Source: Rhynchopus sp. YZ270_cl-10 | Lineage: Eukaryota > Euglenozoa > Diplonemea > Diplonemida > Diplonemidae | Reading direction: 5' to 3' | Length of the DNA: 64,000 bases | NCBI GenBank assembly: GCA_964035575.1 | Contig: OZ037914.1 | Coordinates: 320,176 to 384,175, forward strand | Part shown: piece after piece, positions 20,171 to 30,616 of the stretch | Layout: each line of letters starts with the position of its first letter | Numbering within the stretch: position 1 is the stretch's first letter | Program-made: the position numbers and the translations under genes | Notes under the pieces: generated by a model | The model's database searches: none | Seen by the model: the letters and a program-made list of their open reading frames with translations, nothing else | Told to the model about the DNA's origin: nothing

Positions 20171-21343
20171 GGGTAGCACAATTAAAAACCTTGTTTAGTG
20201 TCCCACCGCTCCCCAAAAATCTGTTCGCACGCACGCAAAAAAAAAATAACTAGTCAAAAAAAAATAATTTTTCCCTCACCTATTTTGCCCTCTTTTCAGG
20301 CTATTTCCTAACTCTGGGGCGTTTTGTTGCATTTCTGAGCCAATCCCGGCTTGTGGTGGGGTGAATACGGAAAAATGGACAAAATTTTAGTGACTTAAAT
20401 TTTCGCAAAATATGAACCCATACTCGTAAACAAGGGTCATTTTCAGGAAAATTCGGAAAATTCCGACATTTGGAAGCAATTTTTCCCCTGAAAAAAACAG
20501 TGGGTTTTCAGCTCCAAAACATACCGCGTTTGGAATTTCCGCCCGCACTGTGGTGGGGTCACTTTTCCGAAATGGCCAAATTCTTGGTTTTGGTCAAAAT
20601 CCATGTAGGGTAAAGAGGGCCAAGGTAAATCCCACAACCAGATTTTCTCTCCCTGATCCTGACGTCTTGAAACATGAAAATGCGCGAAAACACCGGCATT
20701 TGCATTTTCGGAATCCGTCCGTTCTGTGGTGGGGTCAATTTGCCGAAATGGACAAGTTCTTGGTTTTGGTCAAAACCCGTCAGTGTAAGGTAAAGGGGGC
20801 AAGTGTTTGCCTGTAGAAACTGGTAGGAAACAGGCAGCGCCGCAGGCGCACGGTACCCAACTTTTTATTCTTGTACCTTTTCTCCACTTTCTTTTGATTG
20901 CACGAGCCGATTGCTCTCCACGGTGGGGTCACATGTGTGTCCAAAAACACTCTAAGGTACTATTATTCTGAAATATGAGATTCAATGGTTTCTTAAGGAA
21001 ATCTTCATAACGTGAGATCTCTGAAAATCCTCGAAAACGAACCCCGCCGGAGGCGGATTTTTTTTTATACACGTGTGCGCAAAAATGCTTATTTCTTGCT
21101 TATTTCGCACATTTGGGAGCACGGGACCCCAACATTTTTTTTTTCTGGTCACTTTTTCCCAGACAGAAGTCCCTACCTACCTTCCCCCTTAGGGCCCTCC
21201 GAGACTTCGTCCGTCCTGACTTCAACCTACCAACCATAAAAATTATTTTTTTTGTAGTTGTGTCCCAATTATTTTTTTTTTTTGGATTTCCAAAAATCTG
21301 TTCGCGCGCAGGACACTAAACAATATTTTTAATTGTGCTACCC
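20171..21343. mobile_element. 1.17-kb nested element, PIF/Harbinger-like ends, TSD TTA
   Basis: Ends GGGTAGCACAATTAAAAA and its complement extend over 30 bases with few mismatches (20171 onward, ending 21343). TTA flanks both sides. A 3-bp TTA/TAA target and GGG-starting ends are typical of PIF/Harbinger. It contains three diverged tandem modules built on GTGGTGGGGTCA...CCGAAATGGACAA (about 20350, 20550, 20725) and a CACGGTAC module at 20837. No transposase. Confidence 0.8.
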
Positions 21344-21396
21344 TTATTAAATATAACTCGTATTATTAATTTAATATTATGCAGAGGGGGGGTTTA

Positions 21397-23067
21397 CTTT
21401 GAAAACTTGGTTGTATTAGTGCAGACACCCGAGGATGAACTCCACTATTTCTTTTTTTTCCGGACACAATGGGGATGAGAGGGGTGGGTCTGAATTTTGA
21501 CTTTGAAACAACAAAGCCCTGTTACCTTGATACATGACAGGTGCACCATGTGCACCCCAAATCATTCAATGAATATGGATGAGCTGCAAGGCAATTTTAT
21601 TATCTTTCAAATAAAATGAGACTGGGAAACGTATTGGTAGAGAATTTTGAAGAAAAAAACGCAGAAATCAGATTTGGTGTGATCACCAAACGGATTCTCC
21701 GTGGTTCCCCCGTGGTTCTCCCGAAGGTGCTCCGCAAATCTTAATATAGCCCGAAACAGTTCTCCGTGGTTCCCCCGTGGTTCTTCCGTGGGTTCTCCGT
21801 ACCCCCTGAACCACACCAAGATTGCTGCCATTTTTTCCTTTTTTAAAATGTCCCCGTTGCCAAATGAAAGACACGGCCAAAGGAATAAAACCTGAAAGAG
21901 TGTATTAGTTGAGTACCCTTCTCAGGAAACTGCATTCGAAGTTGACTTGAAATACAACAATCCTTTCGTGATAGTGGACCTTTGGTACAGTCCTGTCACG
22001 AGAGAGATGGAAGAGAGAAAGATACGCTCAAAAGCGCAGAACGCGCTGGACAGAAGAGGTTGGGACAAATGAAAATCTAATCATCGCCTAGATTCGTCGC
22101 CAAATATTGAAAATAAAAACGAAAATATGTGAAGTTGATATGTGCGAAAAAAAACATCTCTAGGACGTAAAACACTCACTCCGTGGGGAAAAAAAAAGGT
22201 TCTACAAACTACAAAGGAAAAAAGAAAGACAATAAAAATAAACCCCATTTTGGGTTTGTATTTTGACAATGGGCCAGAGGACTTATGACTGTTGTGTCCT
22301 CTGCCCTGATTCGCCCACCGCACAACCCAGCTAAGGATGATGCCGTGGGACCCATACACAGTGCATTATGCGACAATTCATTTCGTTTTAGAGTGTGCTC
22401 CACAAAACTAAAGTTTTTTTTTCCGTCATACCCTTTCCCGCGCACTGCACCCCCCACCGCAAAGTGCGAAAGGAAGAACGCTGAAATGAATGCACACCAC
22501 ACCTCATTTTGGAGATAATGGCCACAATGCTTATACTGAAGAAAACAACAAGGGTCAGCCCCTTCACAGGATGGCTGGCAGTAGGAAATACGTAACAGAT
22601 GGAAGGGAAAAGGAGAAAGGGGGGAGGGGGAAGGAAGCGCTGCAATAGCTGCAGCACCACGCACAGAGTACCTCCAACCAGGGCTTATTCCAGATGCTTC
22701 TTAGAGGGAAGCTTCTTCTATGGGTTCTGACACCCGCTCATATCCCTCAAAAAAAGAGAGTAACAGAAATCCTGCAAATAGCCCTGCCTCCGAAAGGGGC
22801 AAAAAAAAAAATAGTACCGGCGGCGTGTTCGTGCAAAAGAGTATTGTTCACTGACGTCCAAGGGCGTCTGTTCCTTGTTCTTGCACGAAGCTCCGTCCGC
22901 TATTGATTTTATTTTTGCACGGAGGAGAGGAAAGGGGATTGGGGGGGACGAGGAGGAGAGGGGGTAACAAAACAAAGAAAGCTTAAAAATTGTGTCACTG
23001 CAGTGCACAACTCTTTAAAACATAAGGAAAGTAAGAATGGGGGGTGGGACGTAAGGAGTGGTCAAAC
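21397..23067. other. 3' flank of giant gene copy 2
   Basis: No gene. It is the duplicate of 7090-7650 plus 8059-8097 and 8645-9597, interrupted only by the small element at 21675-21818. Confidence 0.65.
21675..21818. mobile_element. 144-bp miniature element, TSD AGATT
   Basis: Starts TGGTGTGATCACC and ends CTGAACCACACCA. AGATT flanks both sides (21670-21674, 21819-21823), and copy 1 has the uninterrupted site near 7360. The interior carries repeated TCCGTGGTTC(C/T)CCCGTGGTTC units. Ends match the TGGTGTGG family only over the first 7-8 bases. Confidence 0.88.
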
Positions 23068-26000
23068 TCACACTTCTTCGGCGTGTCCGGGTTCGTTTTC
23101 ACTGGACCGGGCATCCAGTTTGTCGGTTTTCCTGGCGCAGACAAGCAAGTAGACCACAGCGATGACAAGCACAGCACAACCTGCAATGCTCACAATAATC
23201 ACAGCAATGGCCCACCCAGGCACGTCGTCGTCGCTGCTGGCTGTGCACACACCGTTATCCAGTGTGTACCCATCCACACACACAGTGGCTGCACACAAGC
23301 CCGATGCGCGTGTTGTCGCTGCTGCACCCTCCATGCTGCACACAGACAGAATCGTCACCTTCGCCTGCGTCGCATCGCCCAAGACAGCCTGCATGTCTGT
23401 GTAGCGTGTGTCCGTCGCCGTCAGCGCCGACAACGTCCCCAGCACGTCGTACGTCGATATGTTCTCATACGACACACCTTCCAGAACCGCAACCGCACTC
23501 ACAGACCCACACTCAATCTGCATCGACACAGGTGCCAGCTTCGTCACAAGCTCCATCAGTGTGTACACAAGGTCCAGGAAGGACGGCGTGAACACAGCGC
23601 ATTCCACCTCCCACACGAGAACGATCTGCGCACTCCCTGTCGTGCTGGTGTCCTCAGTTGACACGCAAACCTTCGCGTCGCCAGCACTTCCGAAACCACT
23701 ACCGCACGAGCACTCGTTTGTTTGCGTGTTGCACGTCCCCTCTGTGTCCCCGTGCATCTGACACGTTTCGTCCGACGTGCACCACTCCACAACAGACGCA
23801 CTGGGCGAAGGTGTTTGCACAGGTGGGGATTCAGTTGGATCCGCCGTGGGTGCGGATGTCGGCACAGCGCTGGGTGTTGCTGTCGGCGAAGCAGTGGGCA
23901 CGGCAGTGGGCACGGCAGTGGGGCTTGCTGTTGGTGAGGCTGTGGGGGAAGCAGTAGGCACGGCAGTGGGGATTGCTGTTGGTGAAACTGTTGGCGAGGC
24001 CGTAACAGGAATACTTGGTGTTCCCGTGGGAGCGGCAGTTTGCACAGTTGGTACATCTGTCGGCGTAACGACAACAGGTGCACCAGTTGGTGCATCTGTT
24101 GGCGGCACACCTGGAACACCTGTTGGAACTGCAGTTGGTGCAGCAGTCGGTAGAACAGGGCCACGTGTGGGAATGGCTGTTGGAACTGAGGTTGGTGCAG
24201 CAGTCGGTGACACTGTTGGCGGTACACCTGGAACACCTGTCGGCACAGCAGTTGGTGCAGCAGTCGGTGGAACAGGGCCACGTGTGGGAATGGCTGTTGG
24301 AACTGAGGTTGGTGCAGCAGTGGGTGAAACTGTTGGCGGCACACCTGGAATACCTGTCGGCACAGCAGTTGGTGCAGCAGTGGGCGAAACTGTTGGCGGC
24401 ACACCTGGAATACCTGTCGGCACAGCAGTTGGTGCAGCAGTCGGTGGAACAGGGCCACGTGTGGGAATGGCTGTTGGAACTGAGGTTGGTGCAGCAGTTG
24501 GTGCATCTGTTGGCGGTACACCTGGAATACCTGTCGGCACAGCAGTTGGTGCAGCAGTGGGCGAAACTGTTGGCGGCACACCTGGAACACCTGTCGGCAC
24601 AGCAGTTGGTGCAGCAGTTGGTGCAGCAGTTGGTGCAACTGTTGGCGGTACACCTGGAACACCTGTAGGCACAGCAGTTGGTGCAGCAGTGGGCGAAACT
24701 GTTGGCGGCACACCTGGAACACCTGTCGGCATAGCAGTTGGTGCAACTGTTGGCGGTACACCTGGAACACCTGTAGGCACAGCAGTTGGTGCAGCAGTGG
24801 GCGAAACTGTTGGCGGTACACCTGGAACACCTGTCGGCACGGCAGTTGGTGCAGCAGTTGGTGCATCTGTTGGCGGTACACCTGGAACACCTGTAGGCAC
24901 AGCAGTTGGTGCATCTGTTGGCGGTACACCTGGAACACCTGTAGGCACAGCAGTTGGTGCAGCAGTGGGCGAAACTGTTGGCGGTACACCTGGAACACCT
25001 GTCGGCACAGCAGTTGGTGCAGCAGTGGGCGAAACTGTTGGCGGCACACCTGGAACACCTGTAGGCACAGCAGTTGGTGCATCTGTTGGCGGTACACCTG
25101 GAACACCTGTCGGCACGGCAGTTGGTGCAGCAGTCGGGGTAACAGGGACGCGCGTGGGCATGGCTGTTGGAACAGAGGTGGGAGTTGCACTTGGTGATGC
25201 AGTTGGCGAAGCTGTTGGAACTGCTGTGGGCACGGCTGTGGGTGAAGCAGTCGGCACAGCAGTTGGTGCAGCAGTCGGTGGAACAGGGCCACGTGTGGGC
25301 ATGGCTGTTGGCACAGAGGTGGGAGTTGCAGTCGGTGATGCAGTTGGCGAAGCTGTGGGAACTGCTGTGGGCACGGCTGTGGGTGAAGCAGTCGGCACAG
25401 CAGTTGGGGTTGCTGTCACGGGAGGGGTCAGGTCCAGGACTCGCAGACCCGATGAAAGAACGACAAAAGCGTACTGCCCCCTCACAACAACGTCTCTTGA
25501 GTTGCTCACCACCCCAAGAGGACTGTGCAGCACAGGTGCAAGTGGGTCAGCCAGGGACGCCACAACGAACCCAGCGTTTGCAAATGAAGACACGAAGAGG
25601 TAATCGCCAGAAGCAGCCATGGAGAAGAAGCTCGGGTTCGCCAGGCCAAAGTCTGTGAAGGACGCAGTCGGGTCACTTGGGCTTGATTTCGATGTGACAT
25701 CGACGGCGTACAGCCCCTCAAGCGAGAGGATGTACACAGTGTTCCCCACAATGGTCATGTCCTGCACGTGCTGCGGGCCAGTCATCACATCTCCGACTAT
25801 TGTGAACGCCATTCCACGAGCGTCGATCACCAAGAAACGGTTCGTCATTGTCACGTACACGTAGTCTTCCGTGGCGAGCACACGTGTTGCCCACGATTGC
25901 AACTTGACCTTCACCGCGACGATAGGACCAGTGGAGCGGTACCGCAACACAGAGAGGAAGTCCCCAGCAGTCAGACAGTACATGAAGAGACCGTGCATGT

Positions 26001-29000
26001 CGCACGCGCCCACACTGTCGGTGAACCACGGCGTCACCGCCTTCTGTGCAAAAGAGTAGTGGAAGATGCCCTTCCCGTTGCACGTCAGCAGACCCGCAGC
26101 CTCGTCTTCGGTGTAGTAGAAGTCCCCACACCCAGAGTCAATCGCAATGTTCTCCACATGCACCGGTGCCGTCACGTCGCGTGCATCCACAACAGCCACA
26201 CCGTTGTCCACCACAATCACAACCTCACCGATCGTGCTCACTGTCAAGCGCTGTGTTGTGAACGAAAAAGCACTCAGATCCAGAGAACCGACAACATCCA
26301 AACGCAGCTTGGACGGGACCACCGGTGATGCATCCAGTGTCGGTGCAGGCGTCGCAAGTGGGTTGGCTGTCGGCACTGCGGTGGGTACGGCTGTGGGCAC
26401 TTCCGTCGGAACTGCTGTGGGTGAAGCAGTAGGTACTGACGTGGGCATTGCTGTGGGTGAAGCAGTCGGAACAGCCGTCGCTGCGGGCGGTGTGAGGTCC
26501 ACAACCTTCAAAGCAGCTGTCGTTGCGAAGAAGGCGTACCGACCCTGCACATCTACGTCCCAAGCCACTGCAGTGTTGTCTGTCACAATGTGGCGCACGT
26601 GCACAGTCGGCTGCAGTGGTGTGCTCACCTCCAACACCACAAGCTCTGTGTCTGTCGTGATGTAGACGTACTGCCCGTAAGAGGTTGCGCTGCGCAAGGT
26701 AGTACCAGTGAGACGAAGGGACGACAGCGTCGACACTGCGGCAGTGGGGTCGCTTGGTGTGACTGGGTTCTGCACATCCACAGCATGTATGGCAGAGTTG
26801 GAGACGAGGTACAGAGTATCCCCAAGCTTCGTCATCATGTATGTGTTCAGAGGGGCGTCAGTTCTGTGTGCCACAAACGCAGGGTTTGCCTTGTCACGCA
26901 CATCCAGCACAGAGAGACGAGACGACATCGTGATGTACACGTAGTCCTCCGTTGCATACACCTGTGTCACAAGCGTCGGTGCTGTCAGCTCCGCCACAAC
27001 TGTCATTGCCTGTCCCTTTGTGAAGTACAGCACCTTCAGGAAGTTTGTGCCTGAACCACAGTACATGTAGTCACCCGCCATGTCACATGCACCCACCGAC
27101 TGCGTGTGTCCCCAAGGAACACTCGTCAGTGTCATGCCCGGTCCAAACTGAACTGCAAGAACACCGTCCGTCCTGCATGCAAGAAGACCTGCCTGCTCGT
27201 TGTCGGTGAAGTAGAACTCACACGCATTATTGATCCGCAGTGTCTGTGCGTGTGCCAGTGTCACACTCGTCACGTCTGTTGCATCAAACACTTGCACACC
27301 GCCAATGACAGAGCCAACAGCGACACCTGTGCTGCTCACAGATACTTTTTGCAAGTCAGTTCCCCCTGACCGTGCAGTGGTGCTGATGGTGCGCAGTCCT
27401 GACGCATCGGGTGCTGGTGGGGCGAGTGTGGGTTCTGCTGTCGGCACTGATGTGGGCATTGCTGTTGGTGAAGCAGTCGGTGAAGCAGTCGGTGCAATCG
27501 TCACTTCGGGCGGTGTGAGGTCCACAACCTTCAAAGCAGCTGTCGTTGCCACGAAGGCGTACCGACCCTGCACATCTACGTACCAAGCCATGTCAAGGTT
27601 TTCTGTCACAACGTGGCGCACGTGCTCAGTCGGCTGCAGTGGTGTGCTCACATCCAACACAACGAACTCCTTGTTTGTCGTGATGTACAGGTACTGCCCG
27701 TAAGAGGTTGCGCTGCGGAAGTAACCAGTGAGACCACCAAGCGACGACAGAGTCGTCACTGCGGCAGTGGGGTCGCTTGGAGATGTGGGGTCCTGCACAT
27801 CCACAGCATATATCGCAGTGACGGCGACGAGGTACAGAATGTTGCCAAGCTTCGTCATCATGTGCGGGTTGACTCCATCAGTTCTGTCCGCCACAAACAC
27901 AGGGTTTGCCTTGTCACGCACATCCAGCACAGAGAAACGAGTATTCATCACGACGTACACGTAGTCCTCCGTTGCATACACCTGTGTCACAAGCGTTGGT
28001 GGTGTCACCTCCGCCACAACTGTCATTGCCTGTCCCTTTGTGAAGTGCAGCACCTTCAGGAAGTATGGGCCTGAACCGTTTGTGGTTGCACTACAGTACA
28101 TGTAATCACCCACCATGTCACATCGACCCACCGACTGCGTGTGTCCCCAAGGAACACTCGTCAGTGTCATGCCCGGTCCAAACTGAAATGCAAGAACACC
28201 GCCTGCCCCGCATGCAAGGAGACCTGCCTGCTCGTTGTCGGTGAAGTAGAAATTTCTACACGCCTTAGTGGTCTGCAGTGTCTCTACGTGTGCCAGTGTC
28301 ACACTCGTCACGTCTGTCGCATCAAACACTTGCAAACCTCTATAGACAGTTCCAACAACGACACCTGTGCTGCTCACAAATACTCTCTGCAAGTCATTTG
28401 TCCCTGACCGTGCAGTGGTGCTGATGGTGCGCAGTCCTGACGCATGGGGTGCTGGTGGGGCGAGTGTGGGTTCAGCTGTCGGCACTGCTGTCGGAATTGC
28501 AGTTGGAATAGCAGTCGGGATGGCTGTTGGCACTGCTGTGGGTGCAAACGGCGGTGCAATCGTCACTTCGGGCGGTGTGAGGTCCACAACCTTCATAGCA
28601 CCAGTCGTTGCCACGAAGGTGTACCGACCCTGTACATCTACGTCCCAAGCCACTGCAGTGTTATCTGTCACAACGTGGCGCACGTGCACAGTCGGCTGCA
28701 GTGGTGTGCTCACATCTAACACAACAAGCTCTGTGTTTGTCGTGATGTACAGGTACTGCCCGTAAGACGTAGCGCTGCGCAAGGTGCCGCCAACAAGCGA
28801 CGACAGAGTCGTCACTGCGGCAGTGGGGTCGCTTGGTGTGACTGGGTTCTGCACGCTCACAGCATGTATGGCAGCGGTGGTGCAGAGGTACAGAGTATCC
28901 CCAACCTTCGTCATCTTGAACGTGTTCAGAGGGGCGTCAGTTCTGTGATTCACAAACGCAGGGTTTGTCTTGTCACGCACATCCACCACAGAGAGACGAG

Positions 29001-30528
29001 ACGACATCGTGACGTACACGTAGTCCTCCGTTGCATACACCTGTGTAACTGCAGTTGGTGCTGTCAGCTCTGCCACAACTGTCATTGCCTGTCCCTTTGT
29101 GAAGTGCAGCACCTTCAGGAAGTTTGTGCCTGAACCACAGTACATGTAGTCACCCGCCATGTCACATGCACCCACCGACTGCGTGTGTCCCCAAGGAACA
29201 CTCGTCAGTGTCATGCCCGGTCCAAACTGAACTGCAAGAACACCGTCCGTCCTGCATGCAAGAAGACCTGCCTGCTCGTTGTCGGTGAAGTAGAACTCAC
29301 ACGCATTATTGATCCGCAGTGTCTGTGCGTGTGCCAGTGTCACACTCGTCACGTCTGTTGCATCAAACACTTGCACACCGCCAATGACAGAGCCAACAAC
29401 GACACCTGTGCTGCTCACAGATACTTTTTGCAAGTCAGTTCCCCCTGACCGTGCAGTGGTGCTGATGGTGCGCAGTCCTGACACATCGGGCACCACTGGT
29501 GTTGTGGGTGACAGAGTGGGAGCAGCTGTTGCTGGGGGCGTGAGGTCCACAACCTTCAAAGCACTATTGGTTCCCACAAACGCGTATCTTCCGAGCACAG
29601 CCACATCCCAAGACACTGCAGGCGACTCGGTGGTGGTGTGGCGGATGAGCACAGTCGGCTGCAGTGGTGTGCTCACCTCCATCACCACAAGCTCTGTGTC
29701 CGAGGTGAGGTACAGGTTCTGTCCGTAGGAGGTGATGCTGCGCCAGCTGGTGCCCGCAGCCGGGACCGTCGGCACAGTAGCCGGGGCGATTGGGGATGTG
29801 GGGTCCTGCACGTCGATTGCGTACACGGCCGTTGTGTGCGCGAGGTACACAGTGTTCCCAAGCTTCGTCATCATGTGCCAATTCGGGCAGCCGGTCAAGT
29901 GTGACACAAACACAGGGTTTGCCTTGTCACGCACATCCAGCACAGAGAAACGAGTATACATTGCGACGTACACGTAGTCCTCCGTTGCATGCAGCATGCT
30001 TACTGCCGTCGGTGCTACCAGCTCCGCCACAACTGTCATTGCCTGTCCCTTTGTGAAGTGCAGCACCTTCAGGAAGTTTGTGCCTGAACCACAGTACATG
30101 TAGTCACCCGCCATGTCACATGCACCCAGCGACTGCGTGTGTCCCCAAGGAACAGTTGTCAGTGTCATGCCCGGTCCAAACTGAAATGCAAGAACACCGT
30201 CTTGCCTGCACGCAAGGAGACCTGCCTGCTCGTTGTCGGTGAAGTAGAAGTCCCCACATGTGGCCGTGATCTGAAGTGTCTGTGCGTGTGCCAGTGTCAC
30301 ACTCGTCACGTCTGTCGAATCAAACACTTGCACACCGCCAATGACCCACCCGACAGCAGCACCTGTGCTGCTCACAGCCATGTTGCGCATGTCGTTCGGG
30401 CCTGACCGTGCAGTGGTGCTGATGGTGCGCAGTCCTGACGCATCGGGCACCACTGGTGTTATGTCGAGCAAGGCTGCACCACTAGCTATCGTGGCAAGGC
30501 ACGCAAGGGTGCGTATGTGTGACATCAT
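23068..30528 (-). CDS. Giant membrane-anchored LVIVD beta-propeller / Pro-Thr stalk protein, copy 2
   Basis: A 2486-residue intronless frame, with ATG at 30528 opening the same signal peptide as copy 1. The architecture is the same: four LRTISTTARSG propellers, a fifth diverged propeller, Pro/Thr stalk, EGF-like module, membrane helix and tail. The N-terminal propeller and C-terminal 300 residues are nearly identical to copy 1, while propellers 2-4 and the stalk differ in a mosaic way. Propeller 3 has an insertion (CSATTNGSGPYF), and the stalk is about 330 residues shorter, with blocks of PTAIPTRGPVPPTAAPTAV between the 20-residue repeats. This pattern suggests unequal exchange or conversion between paralogues. 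Confidence 0.92.
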   Translation of the reverse strand: MMSHIRTLACLATIASGAALLDITPVVPDASGLRTISTTARSGPNDMRNMAVSSTGAAVGWVIGGVQVFDSTDVTSVTLAHAQTLQITATCGDFYFTDNEQAGLLACRQDGVLAFQFGPGMTLTTVPWGHTQSLGACDMAGDYMYCGSGTNFLKVLHFTKGQAMTVVAELVAPTAVSMLHATEDYVYVAMYTRFSVLDVRDKANPVFVSHLTGCPNWHMMTKLGNTVYLAHTTAVYAIDVQDPTSPIAPATVPTVPAAGTSWRSITSYGQNLYLTSDTELVVMEVSTPLQPTVLIRHTTTESPAVSWDVAVLGRYAFVGTNSALKVVDLTPPATAAPTLSPTTPVVPDVSGLRTISTTARSGGTDLQKVSVSSTGVVVGSVIGGVQVFDATDVTSVTLAHAQTLRINNACEFYFTDNEQAGLLACRTDGVLAVQFGPGMTLTSVPWGHTQSVGACDMAGDYMYCGSGTNFLKVLHFTKGQAMTVVAELTAPTAVTQVYATEDYVYVTMSSRLSVVDVRDKTNPAFVNHRTDAPLNTFKMTKVGDTLYLCTTAAIHAVSVQNPVTPSDPTAAVTTLSSLVGGTLRSATSYGQYLYITTNTELVVLDVSTPLQPTVHVRHVVTDNTAVAWDVDVQGRYTFVATTGAMKVVDLTPPEVTIAPPFAPTAVPTAIPTAIPTAIPTAVPTAEPTLAPPAPHASGLRTISTTARSGTNDLQRVFVSSTGVVVGTVYRGLQVFDATDVTSVTLAHVETLQTTKACRNFYFTDNEQAGLLACGAGGVLAFQFGPGMTLTSVPWGHTQSVGRCDMVGDYMYCSATTNGSGPYFLKVLHFTKGQAMTVVAEVTPPTLVTQVYATEDYVYVVMNTRFSVLDVRDKANPVFVADRTDGVNPHMMTKLGNILYLVAVTAIYAVDVQDPTSPSDPTAAVTTLSSLGGLTGYFRSATSYGQYLYITTNKEFVVLDVSTPLQPTEHVRHVVTENLDMAWYVDVQGRYAFVATTAALKVVDLTPPEVTIAPTASPTASPTAMPTSVPTAEPTLAPPAPDASGLRTISTTARSGGTDLQKVSVSSTGVAVGSVIGGVQVFDATDVTSVTLAHAQTLRINNACEFYFTDNEQAGLLACRTDGVLAVQFGPGMTLTSVPWGHTQSVGACDMAGDYMYCGSGTNFLKVLYFTKGQAMTVVAELTAPTLVTQVYATEDYVYITMSSRLSVLDVRDKANPAFVAHRTDAPLNTYMMTKLGDTLYLVSNSAIHAVDVQNPVTPSDPTAAVSTLSSLRLTGTTLRSATSYGQYVYITTDTELVVLEVSTPLQPTVHVRHIVTDNTAVAWDVDVQGRYAFFATTAALKVVDLTPPAATAVPTASPTAMPTSVPTASPTAVPTEVPTAVPTAVPTANPLATPAPTLDASPVVPSKLRLDVVGSLDLSAFSFTTQRLTVSTIGEVVIVVDNGVAVVDARDVTAPVHVENIAIDSGCGDFYYTEDEAAGLLTCNGKGIFHYSFAQKAVTPWFTDSVGACDMHGLFMYCLTAGDFLSVLRYRSTGPIVAVKVKLQSWATRVLATEDYVYVTMTNRFLVIDARGMAFTIVGDVMTGPQHVQDMTIVGNTVYILSLEGLYAVDVTSKSSPSDPTASFTDFGLANPSFFSMAASGDYLFVSSFANAGFVVASLADPLAPVLHSPLGVVSNSRDVVVRGQYAFVVLSSGLRVLDLTPPVTATPTAVPTASPTAVPTAVPTASPTASPTATPTSVPTAMPTRGPVPPTAAPTAVPTASPTAVPTAVPTASPTASPSATPTSVPTAMPTRVPVTPTAAPTAVPTGVPGVPPTDAPTAVPTGVPGVPPTVSPTAAPTAVPTGVPGVPPTVSPTAAPTAVPTGVPGVPPTDAPTAVPTGVPGVPPTDAPTAAPTAVPTGVPGVPPTVSPTAAPTAVPTGVPGVPPTVAPTAMPTGVPGVPPTVSPTAAPTAVPTGVPGVPPTVAPTAAPTAAPTAVPTGVPGVPPTVSPTAAPTAVPTGIPGVPPTDAPTAAPTSVPTAIPTRGPVPPTAAPTAVPTGIPGVPPTVSPTAAPTAVPTGIPGVPPTVSPTAAPTSVPTAIPTRGPVPPTAAPTAVPTGVPGVPPTVSPTAAPTSVPTAIPTRGPVLPTAAPTAVPTGVPGVPPTDAPTGAPVVVTPTDVPTVQTAAPTGTPSIPVTASPTVSPTAIPTAVPTASPTASPTASPTAVPTAVPTASPTATPSAVPTSAPTADPTESPPVQTPSPSASVVEWCTSDETCQMHGDTEGTCNTQTNECSCGSGFGSAGDAKVCVSTEDTSTTGSAQIVLVWEVECAVFTPSFLDLVYTLMELVTKLAPVSMQIECGSVSAVAVLEGVSYENISTYDVLGTLSALTATDTRYTDMQAVLGDATQAKVTILSVCSMEGAAATTRASGLCAATVCVDGYTLDNGVCTASSDDDVPGWAIAVIIVSIAGCAVLVIAVVYLLVCARKTDKLDARSSENEPGHAEEV
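24097..25130 (-). repeat. 60-bp stalk repeat array, copy 2
   Basis: The same 60-bp unit as 10616-12537 but fewer copies, irregularly interrupted by GTGGAACAGGGCCACGTGTG-type blocks. Confidence 0.88.
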
Positions 30529-30616
30529 GTCAATGGTAATCGTGTATCTGTGGTGGTGTGTGAAGTGGGAAGGCAGATACAATAAGGGGCTTGTGGAAAC
30601 TTTAAAACGGTACTGA

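Larger units (their letters stand above)
18889..21394. mobile_element. TA-flanked AT-rich element holding two later insertions
   Basis: Inverted ends AACCCCCCCTCTGCATAAT (18889 onward) and its complement (ending 21394) extend about 28 bases. TA flanks both sides (18887-18888, 21395-21396); the empty site in copy 1 is 7088-7089. Without the nested elements it is about 370 bases, full of CGTATTATTAAATATA-like repeats, with a hairpin-like CCCAGCCAAGACGGGG / TTTTGGCTGGGCG stretch (20055-20115). Non-autonomous; mariner-like by target site. Confidence 0.9.
18434..30616. repeat. Tandem segmental duplication, copy 2
   Basis: Direct repeat of 835-18140. Insertions specific to this copy are 18889-21394 and 21675-21818; both are missing from copy 1, where the intact target sites are seen at 7088-7089 and near 7360. 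Confidence 0.9.
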
